64,000 nt of DNA, taken from NCBI GenBank assembly GCA_014323545.1, contig CP058647.1, forward strand, positions 1,184,001 through 1,248,000, written 5' to 3'. Positions 44,862-55,248 of this stretch are shown here, piece by piece. Source of the stretch: Hyphobacterium sp. CCMP332. GTDB taxonomy: Bacteria > Bacteroidota > Bacteroidia > Cytophagales > CCMP332. Position 1 is the stretch's first letter, and each line of letters begins with the position of its first letter. Below the pieces are notes generated by a model. The model did not search any database and was not told the DNA's origin. It worked only from the letters and a program-made list of their open reading frames with translations. The translations under genes and the position numbers were made by a program.

Positions 44862-47027
44862 ATGCATAGAAAATTAATGCGCCAAAGCTTGTTTTTCCTT
44901 TTTCTGTTTAGTGCCATTGCGGGTTTTTCCCAAATTCTGGAACCTGCCAAATGGACTACCGAAGTAAGTGCAAACAATGTGAAAATTGGCGATGAAATTG
45001 AATTAATCTTCAAAGCTACCATCGACCCCGATTGGTATTTGTATTCTTCCGATTTCGATCCGAATCTGGGCCCACAGGTTACAGAGTTTTTTTTCAAGGA
45101 AAACAATACTTATAAACTCATTGGGGGGATAAGGCCAATCAATCCTTCAAAAAAATATGATGATATCTGGGAAGGGGATTATACTTATTTTAAGAAAAAG
45201 GGCGAGTTCCGGCAAACCGTTAAAATCCTTAAGGCTAAGCCCCTAATTGAGGGTGAATATTCCTACCAGGTATGTACGGATATTGATGGCAAGTGCATTC
45301 CCTTTTCAGAGGATTTCTTATTTGATCAGATAAAGGTCAAAGTGATTTCTGATAATGTAAAAGAGGAAATAACTAAAAAAGAACCTCTAGTAGAGGACAA
45401 AGTCGCAGATCTTGGAGAAGAGCAGCTCGATGAAATGCCTGTAAGCATTGATACTTTGGAAGATACTGAAGCACTTGACAGTACTGATTCAGAACTTGCC
45501 GAAACAGATAAAAAACTTCCGAGAACAATTGAAGAAAAAGACATTGATTACAAAAAGGAGGCTAAAGAAGATTTACTCTTATTCTTTTTTATTGCCTTTG
45601 GTTCTGGTTTGATCGCTTTGCTTACACCATGTGTATTTCCAATGATTCCAATGACGGTCTCATTCTTTTCACACGGAAGTAAATCCAAATCCGAGTCTTT
45701 CTCAATGAGTATGGTTTTCGGCTTTTCAATCATACTGATCTACATACTTCTGGGATTTATTACCTCGTTAATTTTCGGACCTGAAATAGCAAATTTCTTA
45801 AGTACCCACTGGATTCCGAACGTTGCTTTCTTTCTAATTTTCATCATTTTCGCGATTTCTTTTTTTGGTGCATTTGAAATTACCCTTCCGAGTTCATTTG
45901 TAAATAAAATTGACAAGCAAGCCGATAAAGGAGGATATATAGGAGTATTTTTTATGGCCTTCACTTTGGCATTGGTATCATTTTCATGTACTGGTCCTAT
46001 AGTCGGAAGTATTTTGGTAGCTTCTGCTTCAGGCGAAGTAATGATGCCATTGGTGGGAATGGCCGGATTTTCAACGGCATTTGCCATCCCATTTACCTTA
46101 TTTGCTGCCTTCCCTTCCTGGTTGAGAGGCCTGCCTTCTTCCGGCGGTTGGCTCAATTCAGTGAAAGTGGTGCTTGGATTCCTTGAGGTGGCCTTCGCCT
46201 TTAAATTTTTAAGTATTGCTGATCAAACCTATCATTGGGGGATATTAGACCGCGATGTGTTTTTAGCAATATGGATTGTAACCTTTTTCTTTCTCGGTCT
46301 TTATTTATTGGGTAAAATCAAATTGCCACACGATAACGAAGGTCAAAAAATTAGTGTTACCCGATTGCTTTTATCCTTATTGACATTCGCCTTTGTAATA
46401 TATCTGATACCTGGAATGTTTGGTGCGCCCCTAAAAGGACTTTCAGGGTATTTGCCACCGCAAAATGGGCATGATTTTGATTTGGCTAAAATCATCAGAC
46501 AAAATGGTGGTGGTTCCGGTTCAGCCGGAAATGAGATGGTCGGTAATCTTTGCGACGTACCCAAACATGCCGAACTCCTGCATTTACCACATGGGCTTGT
46601 AGGATATTTTGATTTGAAACAAGCACAGGAATGTTCTCAACAATTGCAGAAACCAATTTTTTTGGATTTTACAGGTCATGGCTGTGTGAATTGCAGGGAA
46701 ATGGAAGCCAATGTCTGGTCCGACCCAAGGGTTCTGCAAATACTTAGAGAGAAGTATGTAATTCTGGCACTCTATGTGGATGACAAAACAGAATTACCTG
46801 AAAATCAATGGTACAGATCGGAATACGATAATAAAATGAAAAAGACAATTGGCAAGCAAAACGCCGATTTACAAATCGTGAGATTTAACAATAATGCTCA
46901 ACCATATTATTGCCTCCTGGATGAAAATGCCGAACTTTTGGCTCAGCCAAAAGCCTATGATTTAAATATTCAGAATTTTATTGATTTTCTAAATTCAGGC
47001 GTAGAAATCTATAATAATCGCGAATGA
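44862..47027 (+). CDS. dsbD: thiol:disulfide interchange protein DsbD
   Basis: About 721 residues from ATG 44862 (TTG 44853 and ATG 44877 are alternatives). Signal peptide to about GFSQ; then an alpha-type periplasmic domain with the YQVCTDIDGKCIPF pair; an acidic linker; eight membrane segments with LTPCVFPMIPMTVSFF and SFSCTGPIVGSIL (the two membrane cysteines); and a C-terminal thioredoxin domain with GHGCVNCREME. It carries electrons from cytoplasmic thioredoxin to the periplasm. ATGA overlap couples it to the copper ATPase gene. Confidence 0.95.
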   Translation: MHRKLMRQSLFFLFLFSAIAGFSQILEPAKWTTEVSANNVKIGDEIELIFKATIDPDWYLYSSDFDPNLGPQVTEFFFKENNTYKLIGGIRPINPSKKYDDIWEGDYTYFKKKGEFRQTVKILKAKPLIEGEYSYQVCTDIDGKCIPFSEDFLFDQIKVKVISDNVKEEITKKEPLVEDKVADLGEEQLDEMPVSIDTLEDTEALDSTDSELAETDKKLPRTIEEKDIDYKKEAKEDLLLFFFIAFGSGLIALLTPCVFPMIPMTVSFFSHGSKSKSESFSMSMVFGFSIILIYILLGFITSLIFGPEIANFLSTHWIPNVAFFLIFIIFAISFFGAFEITLPSSFVNKIDKQADKGGYIGVFFMAFTLALVSFSCTGPIVGSILVASASGEVMMPLVGMAGFSTAFAIPFTLFAAFPSWLRGLPSSGGWLNSVKVVLGFLEVAFAFKFLSIADQTYHWGILDRDVFLAIWIVTFFFLGLYLLGKIKLPHDNEGQKISVTRLLLSLLTFAFVIYLIPGMFGAPLKGLSGYLPPQNGHDFDLAKIIRQNGGGSGSAGNEMVGNLCDVPKHAELLHLPHGLVGYFDLKQAQECSQQLQKPIFLDFTGHGCVNCREMEANVWSDPRVLQILREKYVILALYVDDKTELPENQWYRSEYDNKMKKTIGKQNADLQIVRFNNNAQPYYCLLDENAELLAQPKAYDLNIQNFIDFLNSGVEIYNNRE

Positions 47028-49240
47028 GCGATACCATTGCAAAAGAAAAATCCAAAAAACTAAAAACCTACCATGTCAATGGTATGACCTGTGCGGCATG
47101 TGCTCAGACGATCGAATCCACAGCAAAAAGCATTAAAGGCATAAATGAAGCCAATGTAAATTATGCCGCTTCAACACTCTTTGTTGATTTTGATGCTGAT
47201 AAAACCTCCTACAAAGAGATTCGAAAATCAATCCGAAAAGCCGGCTATGATATTGTGGAAGATGCCTCAGAATCCAAACCACAAATTACACTTACCAAAC
47301 TGCTGATCGCACTAATTCTAAGCAGTATAATAATGACAATCAGCATGGGCTGGGTCCGAATTGCAAATTCTGAACTGATACTACTTCTACTGACTATACC
47401 TGTATTATTTTACGCCGGATTGAATTTTTTTACTTCAGCATTTCGTCAGGCCTTAATATTCAAAGCAAACATGGACACCTTAATCGCCTTGGGCTCGGGT
47501 GCTGCTTTTATTTTCAGTTTGACAAAAACCCTGCGTTATTATCTTTTTGAAATAGAAATAGAAGGATATGTCTATTTTGAATCAGCCGCTATGATCGTCA
47601 CCTTCATTTTAATTGGAAAATACATTGAAGAGCGAGCAAAAAAAAGAACCGGCGAGGCCATAGAAAAATTAATCGAACTTCAACCCCGGCATGCAGTTAA
47701 AATCGAAAATGGAAAAGAAATTACGATAGGTATAGAAGAAGCAAAGCCCGGAGATATACTTTTAATTAAAAGCGCCGAAAGAGTACCTCTCGATGGCATG
47801 ATCACAAGCGGGCATAGTTATGTCGATGAATCCATGATTACCGGAGAGTTTATTCCTGTAGAAAAGTTTAATGGTGAGAAAGTATATGCGGGTACAATCA
47901 ACAAGACCGGTTCATTTAAGATGAAGGTAGAAGTTGCAGAGGGTCAAACCCTTTTGGCTCAAATCATCGAAATGGTAAGAGTTGCTCAGGGCAGCAAGGC
48001 ACCGGTTCAAAAAATCACAGATAAAATTTCTTCTGTATTCGTTCCTGCCGTATTACTGATTTCAATTCTCACACTTTGCTATTGGTGGTTCATTAACCCT
48101 GGTGGAACATTTCAGTTTGCTTTGACACCTGCTATTTCAGTATTGATAATTGCCTGTCCATGTGCGCTTGGTTTGGCGACTCCTACCGCTGTAATTGCCG
48201 GCATTGGAAAAGGTGCCAAATTGGGTGTCTTGTTTAAAAATGCAGAAAGCCTTCAAACTCTGGGTGAAATAAATGCCCTCATTACGGATAAAACAGGGAC
48301 CATAACCAATGGTGAACCCGAAGTATTTGACTTTGTCTGGGAAAACAATTTATCCGATCACAGTTTTTTAAAAAAATTGCTTTTTCATGTTGAAAAAAGG
48401 ACTGATCATCCTCTGGCTTTTGCCGTATGCAAGCATTTGAAATCTGAATATGACGAAGTATTTGATTCCAAAATAAATCATTTTGAAGTAGTGCTGGCCA
48501 GAGGGATTCGATGTGAATACGAAAACAGCATTTTTTTAGTTGGCAATAATCGGTTTATGCAGGAAGAGGATGTTATGATAAGCAAATTCATTTCTCAAAG
48601 GGCAAGAGAACTTAGAGATGAAGGTAAAACATTGATATATTTTGCTTTTGAAGGCATTGTTGCGGGAATTATTTCAGTATATGACGCCATTCGCGTTGGA
48701 GCAGATGAAGCCATTAGAAAATTATCCAATCTCGATATCGATGTAATAATGATGACCGGAGATTCACAGCAGGCCGCGGAACCACTTTGTCACCAGCTTG
48801 GAATTGAAGAACTGTATTACGATGTAAAACCGCATCAGAAGCAAGATAAAGTAAAAGAAATCCAAAGAGAAGGAAAGAAAGTAGCAATGGCCGGTGATGG
48901 AATCAATGATGCACCGGCTCTCTCTCAGGCAGATGTTGGAATCGCTTTGGGTACGGGCACGGACATCGCCATTCAAAGTGCCACGGTGACACTGGTCAAT
49001 GGGGATTTGCGAAAAATTGCTCAAGCCCTTGTCTTGTCCAAGGCTACAATGTCAGCCATCCGCAGCAATCTATTTCTGGCATTTATTTATAACATTATAA
49101 GCATCCCTATTGCAGCAGGCCTATTATATTTTATCACCGGTATTTTCTTAAATCCAATGATTGCGGCAGCGGCAATGGCATTGAGTTCCATATCTGTTGT
49201 ACTCAACAGCCTCTACCTTTATTATCGAAAATTTATTTAG
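47024..49240 (+). CDS. copA: copper-exporting P1B-type ATPase
   Basis: 738 residues with one N-terminal heavy-metal domain (GMTCAACAQTIE, Cys23/Cys26), eight membrane segments, the membrane metal site CPC at 378-380 (IACPCALGLATPTA), the phosphorylated Asp422 in DKTGT, HP motif RTDHPLAF, and GDGINDAPAL. The TGE loop is MITGEFIPVEK. A Cu+ exporter by these motifs. It overlaps dsbD by 4 nt and is followed 3 bp later by the S9 peptidase. No CueR-type regulator or copper chaperone gene is adjacent. Confidence 0.95.
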   Translation: MSDTIAKEKSKKLKTYHVNGMTCAACAQTIESTAKSIKGINEANVNYAASTLFVDFDADKTSYKEIRKSIRKAGYDIVEDASESKPQITLTKLLIALILSSIIMTISMGWVRIANSELILLLLTIPVLFYAGLNFFTSAFRQALIFKANMDTLIALGSGAAFIFSLTKTLRYYLFEIEIEGYVYFESAAMIVTFILIGKYIEERAKKRTGEAIEKLIELQPRHAVKIENGKEITIGIEEAKPGDILLIKSAERVPLDGMITSGHSYVDESMITGEFIPVEKFNGEKVYAGTINKTGSFKMKVEVAEGQTLLAQIIEMVRVAQGSKAPVQKITDKISSVFVPAVLLISILTLCYWWFINPGGTFQFALTPAISVLIIACPCALGLATPTAVIAGIGKGAKLGVLFKNAESLQTLGEINALITDKTGTITNGEPEVFDFVWENNLSDHSFLKKLLFHVEKRTDHPLAFAVCKHLKSEYDEVFDSKINHFEVVLARGIRCEYENSIFLVGNNRFMQEEDVMISKFISQRARELRDEGKTLIYFAFEGIVAGIISVYDAIRVGADEAIRKLSNLDIDVIMMTGDSQQAAEPLCHQLGIEELYYDVKPHQKQDKVKEIQREGKKVAMAGDGINDAPALSQADVGIALGTGTDIAIQSATVTLVNGDLRKIAQALVLSKATMSAIRSNLFLAFIYNIISIPIAAGLLYFITGIFLNPMIAAAAMALSSISVVLNSLYLYYRKFI

Positions 49241-49243
49241 ACT

Positions 49244-51784
49244 ATGAAACATATCCTGACTACAATTTTATTGCTTCTCTCAATGAGTGGCTACGCTCAA
49301 ACAGTGCTGGAGAATACATCATTTTACGGGCCATTTTCTTTCTTCAAACCATATGCCGGCGAAGAAAAAAGTCCTGAAAACAAAAGCTTTGAGCTGAGTA
49401 GTTTTTTGGATAATATCTCTATAGATGAAGAGGCTTATAATTTTAATGCCTTCCCTAAATATAAGTTCTCAGGCTATAAAGCAAAATTTGAAAAAGAAAA
49501 AGGATTGCTCATCCAAAACCCGGACAGTCAAAATTATCATGTCTTTGTTCAAAATGTATATCTGGAAAACCCTGATTTCTCCAAACTGAAACTAAAGGTA
49601 AATTCCAATGCGATCTTTCGAATTTCTGAAAATGGCCAAAGCCTTTTGGAAAATCTCAATCTCCCCGATAGTTCAGTTTCAAAAGAAGTCGACAAAGAAA
49701 TGCTCAAAGGATTTCATCCTTTAACTATTAAATTAATGAGTGCGGCTGAGCAAAGCGAAATTCAGTTTAAACTAACGGTTGAAAAGGACAGTGCTTTAAG
49801 CGAAGTTGTATTTCATCCCGAAACAATAAAACCCAGTATCGATCTTTACTCTTTAGCAAATATGACAGGGGTCTCCTCAGCCAGTATTAATCCAGAAGGA
49901 ACCAAAGCGGCCATTACAATTTCAAAAAAATCCTCACCAAAAGGCAAATCTGAATCCTGGCTCGAGTTTTGGGATTTAAAGGCAAAAAAAATTATCCGTT
50001 CTTATAGGGGTTTGTCCGAAATGACCAGTATTGATTGGGTGCCAGGCAAGGAGGCTATTTCCTATGTGCGTTCCAATGACAAAAAGAAATCCATATGGAT
50101 TCATCCTTTAAATGCCGAGCCCTATATTATTTTGGGGGAAATTGAAAATATTTCTTCCTATCAATGGTCAGACAATGGAGAATTTATCATTTATACCATT
50201 AGACAAATACCCGATAAAAAAGATAAAAAAACCAATCTTCTTGATGGAATGGCATCGCGCCTTCCGGGTTATGACAATTATTCCTACCTGCACAAACTCG
50301 ATATAAACTCAGGAAAAATCACTCAGCTAACTTATGGGGGGAACAGCACTACATTAAACGACATATCCCCGGATGGTTCAAAAATTATTTTCACTACCGG
50401 TGATGAAGATTATTTGCAATTGCCCTATTCCTATTCAACCTATTGGGAAATGGATTTAAACAACGGCGATACGGATTCCTTATTCACTTTATACTGGGGC
50501 GGCGGCTGTGAATATTTTCCCGATGGAAAAAAATTATTGATCAGTGGCGGGCCATCACTTTTTGAAGGAATAGGTGAAAACGTTCGAGAAGGTCAAAAGC
50601 CCAATGGCTATGACGGACAGGCCTATGTATTTGATTTGGAAAGTAAAGAAGTGCTTGCCGTCAGTAAAGAATTTGATCCATCGATCAATTCAATGGATAT
50701 ATCCAGCAATGGTGAAGAGGTATTTCTGATCTGCACCGATAAAGACTATAGAACGCTTTACAAATATACCCTGGAAGAAAAGAGCTATGAAAAATTAATG
50801 GATGCTCCCGATTTAATCCGTTCCCTTGATCTAAACCGCGATACTAAAAAAGGTCTGATCATAGCTTCCAATGCACAGGGGGACAATGCTGTGTACCTGT
50901 TTGACCCAAGAAAAATGAAGCTTGAGACGCTCCATGATCCATCGTACTCAATCCTGAAAGACAAGAAGTTTGGGGAAATCAAATCCTGGACATTTGAAAA
51001 TGAAAACGGCGATGTTATAGACGGGCGCTTTTATTTGCCACCAGATTTTGATTCTACAAAGAGCTATCCCCTGATCGTCTATTATTATGGTGGAACTACA
51101 CCAGTTAGCCGCACATTTGGCGGTAGATATCCCTACAACTGGTATGCAGCTCAGGGTTATGTAGTTTATATTTTACAACCACGAGGCAGCATCGGTTACG
51201 GGCAGTCTTTTTCTGCTGAGCATGTTAACAATTGGGGGAAAACCACGGCCAAGGATATCATCATGGGTACGAAAAAGTTTACAAAATCACATCCATTCAT
51301 AGATACTTCGGCAATTGGTTGTATTGGCGCCTCCTATGGTGGTTTTATGACTATGTATCTTACAACTCAAACCAACATATTTTCTGCCGCAGTTTCCCAT
51401 GCGGGGATATCGGCGCTCTCGAGTTATTGGGGAGAAGGCTTTTGGGGCTATGCTTATTCTGCTGTGGCTTCCGAGGCAGCTTTCCCCTGGAATCGCAAAG
51501 ATATTTACGTCGATCAAAGTCCTCTTTTTCAAGCGGACAAAGTAAATACACCAATATTATTAACCCACGGAACCTCTGATACAAATGTACCGCCGGGAGA
51601 AAGCTATCAATTCTATACGGCCCTCAAGATTTTGGGAAAAGAAGTGGAAATGCTTGAAGTGCCTGGCCAAAATCACTGGGTGGTGGATTATGAACAATAC
51701 ATTGAATGGAAATATTCTATAATCGGCTGGTTTGATAAACACCTCAAGAAGAAAGACGATTGGTGGAATAACCTTTATAAGTAA
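49244..51784 (+). CDS. exported S9-family prolyl oligopeptidase
   Basis: 846 residues with a signal peptide (MKHILTTILLLLSMSGYAQ). An N-terminal domain specific to this group (about 20-200) precedes a WD40-like beta propeller (PEGTKAAITISK, SPDGSKIIFTTGDEDY) and the alpha/beta-hydrolase domain. The triad is Ser697 in GASYGGF, Asp779 in GTSDTNVPP and His811 in GQNHWVVD. It should trim peptides in the periplasm or outside. It follows copA by 3 bp and is probably in the same transcript, with YjjX after it. Confidence 0.93.
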   Translation: MKHILTTILLLLSMSGYAQTVLENTSFYGPFSFFKPYAGEEKSPENKSFELSSFLDNISIDEEAYNFNAFPKYKFSGYKAKFEKEKGLLIQNPDSQNYHVFVQNVYLENPDFSKLKLKVNSNAIFRISENGQSLLENLNLPDSSVSKEVDKEMLKGFHPLTIKLMSAAEQSEIQFKLTVEKDSALSEVVFHPETIKPSIDLYSLANMTGVSSASINPEGTKAAITISKKSSPKGKSESWLEFWDLKAKKIIRSYRGLSEMTSIDWVPGKEAISYVRSNDKKKSIWIHPLNAEPYIILGEIENISSYQWSDNGEFIIYTIRQIPDKKDKKTNLLDGMASRLPGYDNYSYLHKLDINSGKITQLTYGGNSTTLNDISPDGSKIIFTTGDEDYLQLPYSYSTYWEMDLNNGDTDSLFTLYWGGGCEYFPDGKKLLISGGPSLFEGIGENVREGQKPNGYDGQAYVFDLESKEVLAVSKEFDPSINSMDISSNGEEVFLICTDKDYRTLYKYTLEEKSYEKLMDAPDLIRSLDLNRDTKKGLIIASNAQGDNAVYLFDPRKMKLETLHDPSYSILKDKKFGEIKSWTFENENGDVIDGRFYLPPDFDSTKSYPLIVYYYGGTTPVSRTFGGRYPYNWYAAQGYVVYILQPRGSIGYGQSFSAEHVNNWGKTTAKDIIMGTKKFTKSHPFIDTSAIGCIGASYGGFMTMYLTTQTNIFSAAVSHAGISALSSYWGEGFWGYAYSAVASEAAFPWNRKDIYVDQSPLFQADKVNTPILLTHGTSDTNVPPGESYQFYTALKILGKEVEMLEVPGQNHWVVDYEQYIEWKYSIIGWFDKHLKKKDDWWNNLYK

Positions 51785-51791
51785 TGCTGTT

Positions 51792-52322
51792 GTGAAAATT
51801 CTTGTAGGTTCAAAAAACCCGGTAAAAATCAATTCTGTAAAACAGGCTTTTTCCAAGGCTTTCTCAACTGTTGCATTCGAAGTGGAAGGGGTTAACTCAG
51901 AATCAGGAGTTCCCGATCAACCTGTTGGTGATTCGGAAACTTTCCATGGAGCTGTAAATCGCGCAGAGTATATTTTTAAAAAACATCCAAATGCAGATTA
52001 CTGGGTTGGAATTGAAGGCGGCATTGAAATCGATGAAGAAGAGGATATGGAAGCTTTTGCCTGGGTTTATATAAAGTCCCTGAATTTAAAGGGCAAGGCT
52101 AAAACAGCCAATTTTTATATTCCCAAAGAAGTTTCAAAACTTGTGAGAGAAGGCCATGAACTGGGACATGCCGATGATATGATTTTTGGAAAATCAAATT
52201 CAAAACAAAGCTTGGGTTCTGTAGGCATCCTTACCAATGGACTTTTAAACAGAACTGATTATTATGAGCAGGCTGTACTTCTTGCCTTAATCCCCTTTTT
52301 AAACCCCAATCTTAATTTTTAA
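51792..52322 (+). CDS. inosine/xanthosine triphosphatase (YjjX/DUF84)
   Basis: 176 residues from GTG 51792 (MKILVGSKNPVKINSVKQAF); a longer frame starts inside the peptidase gene and is unlikely. The family motifs are SGVPDQPVGDSETFHGAVNRA, DYWVGIEGGIEI and GSVGILTNGLLNRTDYYEQAV. It removes non-canonical purine nucleoside triphosphates (ITP, XTP) from the pool. It begins 8 bp after the S9 peptidase stop. Confidence 0.9.
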   Translation: MKILVGSKNPVKINSVKQAFSKAFSTVAFEVEGVNSESGVPDQPVGDSETFHGAVNRAEYIFKKHPNADYWVGIEGGIEIDEEEDMEAFAWVYIKSLNLKGKAKTANFYIPKEVSKLVREGHELGHADDMIFGKSNSKQSLGSVGILTNGLLNRTDYYEQAVLLALIPFLNPNLNF

Positions 52323-52402
52323 AACTGTGCAAAAAATATTTTATCATTTCTGAACTATTATATGTATATACAGTTAATGTTATTACATATAAATAAATAA
52401 TT

Positions 52403-52939
52403 ATGGAAACAATTACAAAAACAATCTGGAATATTGATCCTACGCACTCTGAAGTGCAGTTCAAAGTAAAACATCTTGTAATTTCAACAGTTACAGGGAC
52501 TTTCAACAAATTTGAAGGTAAATTAGAATCTGAAAATGAAGATTTTGACGGCGCTAAAGCCTCATTTACTCTTGATGTAAATAGTATTGACACAAATGTG
52601 GATGACAGAGATGCGCATTTGAAGAGCGATGATTTCTTTGCTGCTGAGAAATATCCCAATATAAGTTTTGAAGGTATATTGGCTAAGGTATCAGGCAATG
52701 CATACAAATTGACTGGTCCTTTAACAATTAGAGAAACAACCAAAGAAGTGGAATTGAGTGTAGAGTTGGGCGGAACAATGGTTGATGGCTATGGTCAGAA
52801 TAAAGCCGGTTTTGAAGTCGCTGGTGTAATTAATAGAAAGGAATTCGGATTAACCTGGAGCATGGTGACAGAAGCAGGAGGTGTTGTCGTAGGTGATGAT
52901 GTTAAATTGCAGTTAAATGTGCAGGTAGTACAATCTTAA
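52403..52939 (+). CDS. YceI-family protein
   Basis: 178 residues with the lipocalin-like YceI fold: TIWNIDPTHSEVQFKVKHLVIS, GTFNKFEGKLE, DAHLKSDDFFAAEKYPNISF and LTIRETTKEVELSV. The fold binds isoprenoid chains such as polyprenyl quinones. No signal peptide is visible, so this copy is cytoplasmic. An AT-rich 80-bp leader lies upstream and a bidirectional terminator follows. Confidence 0.93.
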   Translation: METITKTIWNIDPTHSEVQFKVKHLVISTVTGTFNKFEGKLESENEDFDGAKASFTLDVNSIDTNVDDRDAHLKSDDFFAAEKYPNISFEGILAKVSGNAYKLTGPLTIRETTKEVELSVELGGTMVDGYGQNKAGFEVAGVINRKEFGLTWSMVTEAGGVVVGDDVKLQLNVQVVQS

Positions 52940-52946
52940 ATCATAA

Positions 52947-52971
52947 AAGCCCGGCATTTCTTGTCGGGCTT
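52947..52971. terminator. bidirectional terminator between YceI and recG
   Basis: AAGCCCGGCA pairs with TGTCGGGCTT (one G-T) around a 5-nt loop. On the reverse strand it is followed by a T-rich run (TTTTATGATTT), and it overlaps the recG stop codon. Confidence 0.7.
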
Positions 52972-55063
52972 AACTTATCAACTTCCAGTCCAGATCATTG
53001 CTGTTTTTTCTTTGTATTAATGATTTCAAACGTCTATGCGCAGAGGAATTTAAACCCGGGTCTTTTTCCAATATCGCTTTGACCGAATCGCGTGCAGCAA
53101 TTAATATTCCCGAATCCTGAGCCAAATCAGCTATTTTAAGATTTAAAACACCGCTTTGCTGTGTTCCGGCCAAATCTCCTGGACCTCGTAATTTTAAATC
53201 TACATCGGCTATTTCAAACCCATTTTGAGTTCTTACCATGGTCTCTAACCTTACCCTGGCATCTTTGCTCACTTTATTACCCGTCATCAAAATACAGAAG
53301 GACTGCTCCGCCCCTCTCCCAACCCTTCCGCGTAACTGATGCAATTGAGACAGTCCGAATTTTTCCGAATTTTCTATCACCATCACCGAAGCATTGGGAA
53401 CATTGACTCCCACTTCAATTACGGTTGTCGATACCAGAATTTTGGTTTCATTTTTCACAAACCTCTGCATTTCATAATCCTTATCGGCCGCTTTCATTCT
53501 CCCGTGAAGAATGCTTAAAGGATATTTAGGAAAAGCCCTGCTGATGCTCTCAAAACCATCCATAAGGTCTTTATAATCAAATTTCTTTGATTCTTCAATA
53601 AGCGGGTAGACAATATATACCTGCCTCCCTTTTGATATTTCATCTTTTAAAAATTTAAAAACGCTTAATCGATGTGCATCTGTGCGATGCACTGTTTTTA
53701 TTTCTTTTCGCCCGGGTGGCAATTCATCAATGACTGAAATATCGAGATCGCCGTACAAGGTCATGGCCAAAGTTCTCGGTATGGGGGTGGCCGTCATGAC
53801 AAGAATATGTGGGAAATGACTTTCATTTTTTTGCCAAAGTTTGGCCCTTTGTGCCACTCCAAATCGATGTTGTTCATCAATGACACATAAACCTAAATTT
53901 TTAAATTTCACGCGGTCTTCAATAAGGGCATGTGTACCTATGATAATGTCAATATTTCCCTCTTCGAGATTTTTTAAGATTTCTTTTCTAGAAGCGCTTT
54001 TAGTAGATCCGCTGAGTTTTGCAATTCTGATTCCCAAATACCTACTGTAATCTGATAATCCGTTATAGTGTTGCTCTGCCAGTATTTCCGTAGGGGCCAT
54101 AATACAGGTTTGTGCTTTATTATCGCGGGCCATTAACGAGCATAAGAAGGCAACCATTGTTTTTCCACTTCCCACATCTCCCTGTAATAACCTGTTCATC
54201 TGATAACCTGAAATTAAATCGCTTCTGATTTCTTTTATCACCTTTTTCTGTGAATTTGTCAGCTGAAAAGGAAGATGGTCTCGATAAAATGTATTGAGCT
54301 TGTCCAGTTTTTTGAAAACCTGACCTGGGAAAATTTCTTTGTTTTCAGATTTCTGAAAAAGTATTCTCAATTGAATGAGAAATAATTCTTCAAATTTTAA
54401 TCGTCTTCTGGCCTCTTCTGCTTCCTTAAAACTTTGCGGTTTGTGAATGGCGATGAGCGCTTTTCTTCTCGGGATCAGTTTAAACTTTTTTATTAAAGTC
54501 TCAGGAAGAATTTCAATATTCAATTCAATTTGCTCAAGATTTTGTTCAATTATGTTCTCAATGGCACGGCTGTCGAGGTAATTTCTTCGCAATTTTTCTG
54601 TACTTGAATACAGGGACGTTAGTTTTTGGCCTTTTCCGGAATTATAATTTTTTGCCAATTCCATTTCCGGGTGTGCGATATTTAATTTATTACCATAAAG
54701 GGTTGGTTTGCCAAATAAGATAACTTCCTGACCAACCTTAAATTTATTTAACACCCAGTTTACGCCCTTAAACCACACCAATTCGATGTTTCCACTTTTG
54801 TCATTAAAATCAGCGATCAAACGTGTTTTTCTTCCGTGACCTGCTGTTTTAAAATTTCTTAAATGTCCTCTTAATTGAATTATTTCCTCATTTCCCTGTA
54901 ATTCAGAAATCTTATAAACACGGGTTCTATCCTCGTATCTATAGGGGTAATGTGTTATTAAATCGCCGAAAGTGAATAATTCAAGCTCTTTTTGAAACAA
55001 TTCTGCCCTTTTGGGTCCAATCCCCTTTAAAAATTTTATTTCCGTGCCAAAATTCACTCCCAT
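52970..55063 (-). CDS. recG: ATP-dependent DNA helicase RecG
   Basis: About 697 residues from ATG 55061-55063 (a TTG 12 bp earlier is possible). The N-terminal wedge/OB domain has LKGIGPKRAELFQ and HYPYRYEDR. The helicase core has Walker A LLQGDVGSGKTMVAF, the Walker B DEQH of VIDEQHRFGV, TATPIPRTLAMT, and motif VI QLRGRVGRG, with the C-terminal TRG element GFEIADVDLKLRGPGDL. RecG remodels stalled replication forks and Holliday junctions. Divergent from gldJ. Confidence 0.97.
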   Translation of the reverse strand: MGVNFGTEIKFLKGIGPKRAELFQKELELFTFGDLITHYPYRYEDRTRVYKISELQGNEEIIQLRGHLRNFKTAGHGRKTRLIADFNDKSGNIELVWFKGVNWVLNKFKVGQEVILFGKPTLYGNKLNIAHPEMELAKNYNSGKGQKLTSLYSSTEKLRRNYLDSRAIENIIEQNLEQIELNIEILPETLIKKFKLIPRRKALIAIHKPQSFKEAEEARRRLKFEELFLIQLRILFQKSENKEIFPGQVFKKLDKLNTFYRDHLPFQLTNSQKKVIKEIRSDLISGYQMNRLLQGDVGSGKTMVAFLCSLMARDNKAQTCIMAPTEILAEQHYNGLSDYSRYLGIRIAKLSGSTKSASRKEILKNLEEGNIDIIIGTHALIEDRVKFKNLGLCVIDEQHRFGVAQRAKLWQKNESHFPHILVMTATPIPRTLAMTLYGDLDISVIDELPPGRKEIKTVHRTDAHRLSVFKFLKDEISKGRQVYIVYPLIEESKKFDYKDLMDGFESISRAFPKYPLSILHGRMKAADKDYEMQRFVKNETKILVSTTVIEVGVNVPNASVMVIENSEKFGLSQLHQLRGRVGRGAEQSFCILMTGNKVSKDARVRLETMVRTQNGFEIADVDLKLRGPGDLAGTQQSGVLNLKIADLAQDSGILIAARDSVKAILEKDPGLNSSAHRRLKSLIQRKNSNDLDWKLIS

Positions 55064-55248
55064 TGGCCTAATCAAAGAAAAATTCGCAATTTTTTACAAC
55101 CTTGGCCGTTCTATTCTCGTTCGAAAGCAATAGAAATAATTAATTTTTATAATTTTAAGCCGCGGTACGTGTGTCTTGTAGATATTTACAATTAAACATA
55201 TATTAGCGACTTAATATTTTGTGCACATTTGAATTTTATTATCAGGGT

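Noticed and set aside
51232-51579. A 115-codon frame inside the S9 peptidase gene
   Set aside because: It overlaps the catalytic-domain coding sequence, which is certain.
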